64,000 bases of DNA, from NCBI GenBank assembly GCA_036365515.1, contig CM070874.1, forward strand, positions 93,268,342 through 93,332,341, in the 5' to 3' direction. This DNA is from Torymus aiolomorphi. Lineage: Eukaryota > Arthropoda > Insecta > Hymenoptera > Torymidae. The translations under genes were made by a program, and so were the position numbers. Position 1 is the stretch's first letter. Each line of letters begins with the position of its first letter. The notes beneath the pieces were generated by a model, which was not told the DNA's origin, did not search any database, and saw only the letters and a program-made list of their open reading frames with translations. This document shows, piece by piece, positions 59,794-64,000 of the stretch.

Positions 59794-61240
59794 TTAAATT
59801 AATAAAGAATGATAAATGTTATCTAATTTACTTGACTCTATCATTAAATTTACATTATTCCGATTTCTTAGAATGTGAATACTTTCAAGGCTTTCCCTCT
59901 TATATTTATTCTTAATCCCCTGTTCCAAAATATCCACACTCCCAAAATCGAAAGAATGCAAACTATTTAAACAATGTTCTTTCAAACCCGATGTACAACT
60001 TGAGCTGCGTAAACTATATTGATGTTCATATATTCTCTTTTTCAAATATCTACCCGTTTGACCAATATAACAACCATTACAATCCCTACAATTAATTTTA
60101 TAAACAACTCCCGATTTCAAACATTTATCATCCTTGTCTTTACAATTACTAAATAACCTTTCTAAATTATTATCATTTCTAAAGAAAACTTGAATATTAT
60201 GTTTACTAAAAACTCTTCTAATCCTTTCCGACAAACCTCTAACATATGGTAAACTAAAATATGCATTCTTTCCATTTCTATTCCTTGTTTGATTATCTAC
60301 CCGCTGCTTCAATCCACCATTATAAATTTCCCACACTCTCTCATCAATCATTTTATCAATAAATTTTACGGGATAACTATTTTTAATAAATGTTTCTCTA
60401 ACTAAATTTAAATTCTTTTTCCTAAAATCTTTATGTGACAATTTAATCGCTCTGTCAATGACACCTTTGATCGCACCTGTCTTGTTTCCGAATTGGTGGT
60501 GAGAATCAAAATTTAAAAATCTACCTGACCATGTAGGTTTTCTATACCAATCTAATTTCACTCTATTATTATTACCTCTAATGACTCTAATATCTAAAAA
60601 ACTCAATTGATAATCTTTCTCAACTTCTTTTGTGAATTTAATTCTATCATGGATAGAATTAAACACATCCACCATTTCATCCACAAAACATTCTGGTACA
60701 ACTGCAAAAATGTCATCAACATATCTTTTAAAAATAATTGGCTGAAAAACCAACTTAGACAAAGCAATACTTTCCAATTTTTCCATTACTAAATTGGCTA
60801 TAACAGGTGACAAAGGTGATCCCATTGGACAACCATATCTTTGTTCATATAGACTATTATCAAAAGAAAAAATTGTGTTTTTAAAAACCAAATTAAGTGC
60901 CTTTATAAATTCATCTTTTGTTAAACTAGTATGTACTTTAATTTCAGACCATTTATCTTGTATAATATCATTCAACAACTCTAAAGGTATATTTGTAAAC
61001 AAAGATACTACATCCAATGAAACCATCCTATGATCATTCGGAATAATAATATCTTTCATTATACCATAAAAACTCCAACTATCTTTAATATATGAATTTG
61101 TTTTACCCACTATCTTGAACAATATATTAGACAAAAATCTAGCAAGTCTATACGTCGGAAAATTTATCGATGATATTATTATTCTATATGTCAACTGTTC
61201 TTTGTGAATCTTAGGAAGCCCATAACATTTAGCTACAGTG
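59794..61240 (-). CDS. Penelope-like RT plus GIY-YIG endonuclease, 5'-truncated
   Basis: An uninterrupted frame of about 480 codons begins inside RT (CYGLPKIHKEQ at 61240; first Met at 61194). RT motifs in order: MVSLDVVSLFTNIPLELL with the first catalytic Asp, YGCPMGSPLSPVIANLVMEK, FKRYVDDIFAV with YVDD, and LSFLDIRVI. A linker follows, then GVVYKINCRDCNGCYIGQTG with the C..C..CYIG core and RYLKKRIYEHQYS, the GIY-YIG endonuclease. The protein would prime and copy element RNA at a nick. The N-terminal 200 or so residues are missing. Frame integrity suggests a recent insertion. Confidence 0.92.
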
Positions 61241-61268
61241 CCAAAAAGCAGATAAAGGAAATGTAACT

Positions 61269-62251
61269 GTAGTTTCGGATAAAAGGGATTATATTAATAA
61301 AATTCAACTTATGTTGGAGGATGATACCACTTATGTGAAAATTAGGAATCCACATATCAATAGACTACAAGATAAATTGAAAGAATTATTGATGCATTGG
61401 AAAACAAAAGCCTATATTAAAGATAGTATGTTTAAATATTTAAAATGTGAAAATGGTAATAATAATAGAGGTAATAATAATAGAGTGAAATTAGATTGGT
61501 ATAGAAAACCTACATGGTCAGGTAGATTTTTAAATTTTGATTCTCACCACCAATTCGGAAACAAGACAGGTGCGATCAAAGGTGTCATTGACAGAGCGAT
61601 TAAATTGTCACATAAAGATTTTAGGAAAAAGAATTTAAATTTAGTTAGAGAAACATTTATTAAAAATAGTTATCCCGTAAAATTTATTGATAAAATGATT
61701 GATGAGAGAGTGTGGGAAATTTATAATGGTGGATTGAAGCAGCGGGTAGATAATCAAACAAGGAATAGAAATGGAAAGAATGCATATTTTAGTTTACCAT
61801 ATGTTAGAGGTTTGTCGGAAAGGATTAGAAGAGTTTTTAGTAAACATAATATTCAAGTTTTCTTTAGAAATGATAATAATTTAGAAAGGTTATTTAGTAA
61901 TTGTAAAGACAAGGATGATAAATGTTTGAAATCGGGAGTTGTTTATAAAATTAATTGTAGGGATTGTAATGGTTGTTATATTGGTCAAACGGGTAGATAT
62001 TTGAAAAGAGAATATATGAACATCAATATAGTTTACGCAGCTCAAGTTGTACATCGGGTTTGAAAGAACATTGTTTAAATAGTTTGCATTCTTTCGATTT
62101 TGGGAGTGTGGATATTTTGGAACAGGGGATTAAGAATAAATATAAGAGGGAAAGCCTTGAAAGTATTCACATTCTAAGAAATCGGAATAATGTAAATTTA
62201 ATGATAGAGTCAAGTAAATTAGATAACATTTATCATTCTTTATTAATTTAA
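61269..62251 (+). pseudogene. Penelope-like ORF with internal deletion and one frameshift
   Basis: It starts in the RT lead (KADKGNVTVVSDKRDYINKI, then IRNPHINRLQDKLKELLMHW). At 61465 it joins directly to the post-RT half across the duplicated word GGTAATAATAATAGAG, so the RT core with YVDD is absent. The remainder matches the minus copy residue by residue to YIGQTGRYLK. There one A is missing from an A-run (about 62007), shifting the frame to a stop at 62063; the original frame resumes in 62060-62251. Confidence 0.9.
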
Positions 62252-62357
62252 GTGAGAATGGCAAGTTGGAGAGGGAATGTGGAGGGTGGTGGGGTAAGAG
62301 AAAAGAAGGGGTATGGGTGCATGGTATATAAGGAGGTGTATCGCGGGTTTTATTTCA

Positions 62358-62397
62358 GTCCCTGAGGAGGAGCCGGAGCAGGCTCGAAACGTCGGAC
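62358..62397 (+). ncRNA. Hammerhead-like motif, right arm
   Basis: The order is GTCC (stem I), CTGAGGA, then GAGCC-loop-GGCTC (stem II), GAAA, C, GTC, GGAC (stem I closing). CUGANGA...GAAA...GUC is the hammerhead core, and hammerhead motifs are described from Penelope-like elements. Two deviations are an extra unpaired G between CTGAGGA and stem II and almost no stem III. Cleavage of a monomer is therefore uncertain, while a dimeric form is conceivable. Confidence 0.45.
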
Positions 62398-62622
62398 AAT
62401 GTGGTGGTGGTGGGCAGTCAGATCGTCCTTTGCTAACAAAGTTTTTTCCAGATTTTAATTAAGTTTTTATTTCAGATTCTGCGGGGGTGATTATAAACAA
62501 GGGCAATCTGACTGCCATAAATATTAATTATTTTAATTTAATTTGTAAGACTGTAAGACCGATGGAAAAATTCTTATCAGTTGATATTAAATTGCAGTCG
62601 ACATAAGTAATATTTTTAATGA

Positions 62623-63485
62623 TAAAACTAAGGTCTATTAAAGGTGGGGTAAAATGTTTTTTAGAGATATATATGGGATTTATGGGAAGGTGGTAAAAGA
62701 TTATTGCTCAAAATGGGTAAAAATGGTTTTAAGGATTGTAATTTTAAAGGAGGCCGAATCCATCTCAAATCAGACAGCCCGCGTATGCCTATTTCACCTA
62801 TCATGTTGAAATAAAAATATTTATGTTCTACTCGAAAAAATATTTTACACGTGTTTTTTTATTTTTTTGTTTCATCAAAATTTCATGCGTTCAGCAATAC
62901 CGAAAAATTCCGAGAAAATTCTTTCATTGAGAAAAAAAAATTTCAATGTGATTTTCAGACTGCTATTGTTTCAGCAGTTTTTCAAGCTTTTAAACGTGTA
63001 ACACATAATTTCACTCAGTTTTGAGCCCTCTTTAACGGCCTTAATGTCATTTTCAAAAAAAAATAAAAAATCCACGAGCTATGCACTTTTTACTGAAAAA
63101 TTCATTTTTTAGAGAAGTGCCTTTTTCTCGAAAACCCCATGTTTTTTTTGCACAATTTTTGTTGTCGTGATAGAGGACGGTAATGCCTAGCTAGACGTAT
63201 TTGTGAGATTCGGTACTTTTTTCCTGGGATAGCGATCACTAATGAGATAACACACAAACAAATTTTTCACGCTTAACGCTTATATATAGTCAATGATATT
63301 AGAGTCAATGTAAAGGTATTTATCTTTGTGCGTATGTAATATACATGTACGTGCGCCTACTTATAGGAGTATATGTACTAGTACATTTGTCCGCTAGATG
63401 GATATGGTTTGACTTAACATTTACAAAGAAAAGTTCGGTTTCTGCTATATATCACACATCTCGTCTTATTTAAAACCATCATCTT
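62623..63485. other. Unassigned flank
   Basis: AT-rich with several oligo-T/A runs. Possible promoter-like sequence (TATATA near 63280 and 63447) precedes the ORF at 63486, but nothing is diagnostic. Confidence 0.3.
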
Positions 63486-63962
63486 TTGGAAAATTATTAC
63501 ATATTTACACCTTATCAACTCAACTACGATGTCTCAATATTACTCAACAGAGAGAATCAAATGTGCAGACTTTTAGACAAACACAAACAAATTATTTACA
63601 AATCTAGTTCCGTACGTTTAAAACAACTTGAGAATCTTGCTCATCCATTGAAGCACCTCTATCCTCATTTACCTTTGACACCTTCTACATATCTGTGTCA
63701 ACATTGTTACAATCGTGCTTTAGAATTGGTGAGTAGTACTGACAATGAATTTATAACGGATAATGAAGTTACCGATAACGTAGTTGATAGAGATGAAGAT
63801 TTTTTACCAAGTACTCCAGAACGCATTGAAGAATTTAATAATGAAATAAGTACATCTTTCTTAGGTTCTGTATCGCCTCTTAAAAGAAAAAATCTTATAC
63901 ATGAAAAATCAATTGAAAATTACGTAACAAAGAAGAAAAAAAATACTTACAACATTGTCTAA
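63486..63962 (+). CDS. Hypothetical protein, unrecognised
   Basis: 158 codons, starting MENYYIFTPYQLNYDVSILL, ending KKKKNTYNIV and stopping at 63960-63962. Visible features: STYLCQHCYNRALELV, a single CxxC with a following acidic stretch (TDNEFITDNEVTDNVVDRDED), a Ser/Pro segment (FLPSTPERIEEFNN and SVSPLKRKNLIHEK) and a Lys-rich C-terminus. The composition is that of a real soluble, possibly nuclear protein, unlike most open frames here. The stop may instead be read through a splice site, since a window edge follows and TAC/TTACAAC near 63950 is not decisive. It could be the first exon of a host gene or of another transposon ORF. Confidence 0.5.
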   Translation: MENYYIFTPYQLNYDVSILLNRENQMCRLLDKHKQIIYKSSSVRLKQLENLAHPLKHLYPHLPLTPSTYLCQHCYNRALELVSSTDNEFITDNEVTDNVVDRDEDFLPSTPERIEEFNNEISTSFLGSVSPLKRKNLIHEKSIENYVTKKKKNTYNIV

Positions 63963-64000
63963 TACCCTTGATGTGAAGTTGAACAATGTTTATGACGTTT

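Larger units (their letters stand above)
59421..62622. mobile_element. Penelope-like element as an inverted pair of partial copies
   Basis: The arms 59421-60577 and 61466-62622 are nearly identical inverse complements (1157 bp) containing the C-terminal half of the ORF, the GIY-YIG domain and the 3' noncoding part. The minus copy extends further into RT (to about 61240). The plus copy instead has the N-terminal RT lead joined to the C-terminal half. Inverted or tandem partial copies are a known Penelope-like arrangement. I could not define a target duplication. Confidence 0.9.

Overview
The window looks like a transposable-element graveyard from an arthropod genome, most likely an insect; I cannot place it more precisely. 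The evidence is the AT-rich background, the microsatellites and the mix of element classes: pogo/Tigger, Copia, Gypsy, BEL/Pao, Penelope-like, a non-LTR LINE, a Mutator-like transposase fragment, a Harbinger-type MITE and many TTAA- or TA-flanked foldback elements. I found no convincing host protein-coding gene, no rRNA and no intact tRNA. The only unassigned ORF with a plausible coding composition is at the right edge (63486-63962).

Layout. 189-4933: a TA-flanked nonautonomous element interrupted by a 4.07 kb pogo/Tigger transposon with perfect 17-bp TIRs and TA target duplications; its transposase has two in-frame stops. 5567-8130: a foldback element, two copies of a dispersed repeat, and copy A of a hairpin-ended repeat family that carries a TG/CA microsatellite. 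8880-11265: a second, decayed pogo-like ORF split by a 1.45 kb foldback element. 11536-12481: Copia LTR, primer site and gag on the minus strand, with a TA microsatellite inside gag. 13731-15281: a short palindromic MITE split at a TTAA by two TTAA-flanked elements lying back to back. 16265-19990: hairpin, microsatellites and tandem duplications. 20246-23024: a 2.8 kb foldback with two nested elements, one of them provable from the opposite arm. 23425-25919: Harbinger-like MITE, Mutator-like transposase pieces and a LINE reverse-transcriptase fragment.

28089-36884: a decayed Penelope-like element, then a BEL/Pao element (minus) cut in its pol region by a Gypsy element (plus, 31832-36652). The Gypsy LTRs are 221 bp and differ at 4 positions, yet its pol is already broken. 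36885-46260: a palindromic 12-bp repeat array, copy B of the hairpin family, a 3.5-copy satellite of about 380 bp, palindromic MITEs, a candidate solo LTR, and a 1.5 kb stretch with three copies of a hairpin-forming motif that I cannot assign. 46273-48240: a 2 kb palindrome with a tRNA-like Pol III unit in each arm. 48660-55165: several tandem or inverted repeat families. 55169-57589: a third TTAA-flanked foldback, itself invaded. 59421-62622: an inverted pair of Penelope-like copies with 1.16 kb arms, each carrying a hammerhead-like motif.

How the parts relate: most of the order here is nesting. At several places (the pogo in the CACGG element, the Gypsy in Pao, the foldback in the second pogo ORF, the TTAA elements in a MITE, the CACGG element in a foldback arm) the pre-insertion sequence can be read from the flanks or from a sister copy. 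That gives relative ages and element ends without a database. All genes here serve, or once served, transposition; no pathway of the host is visible.
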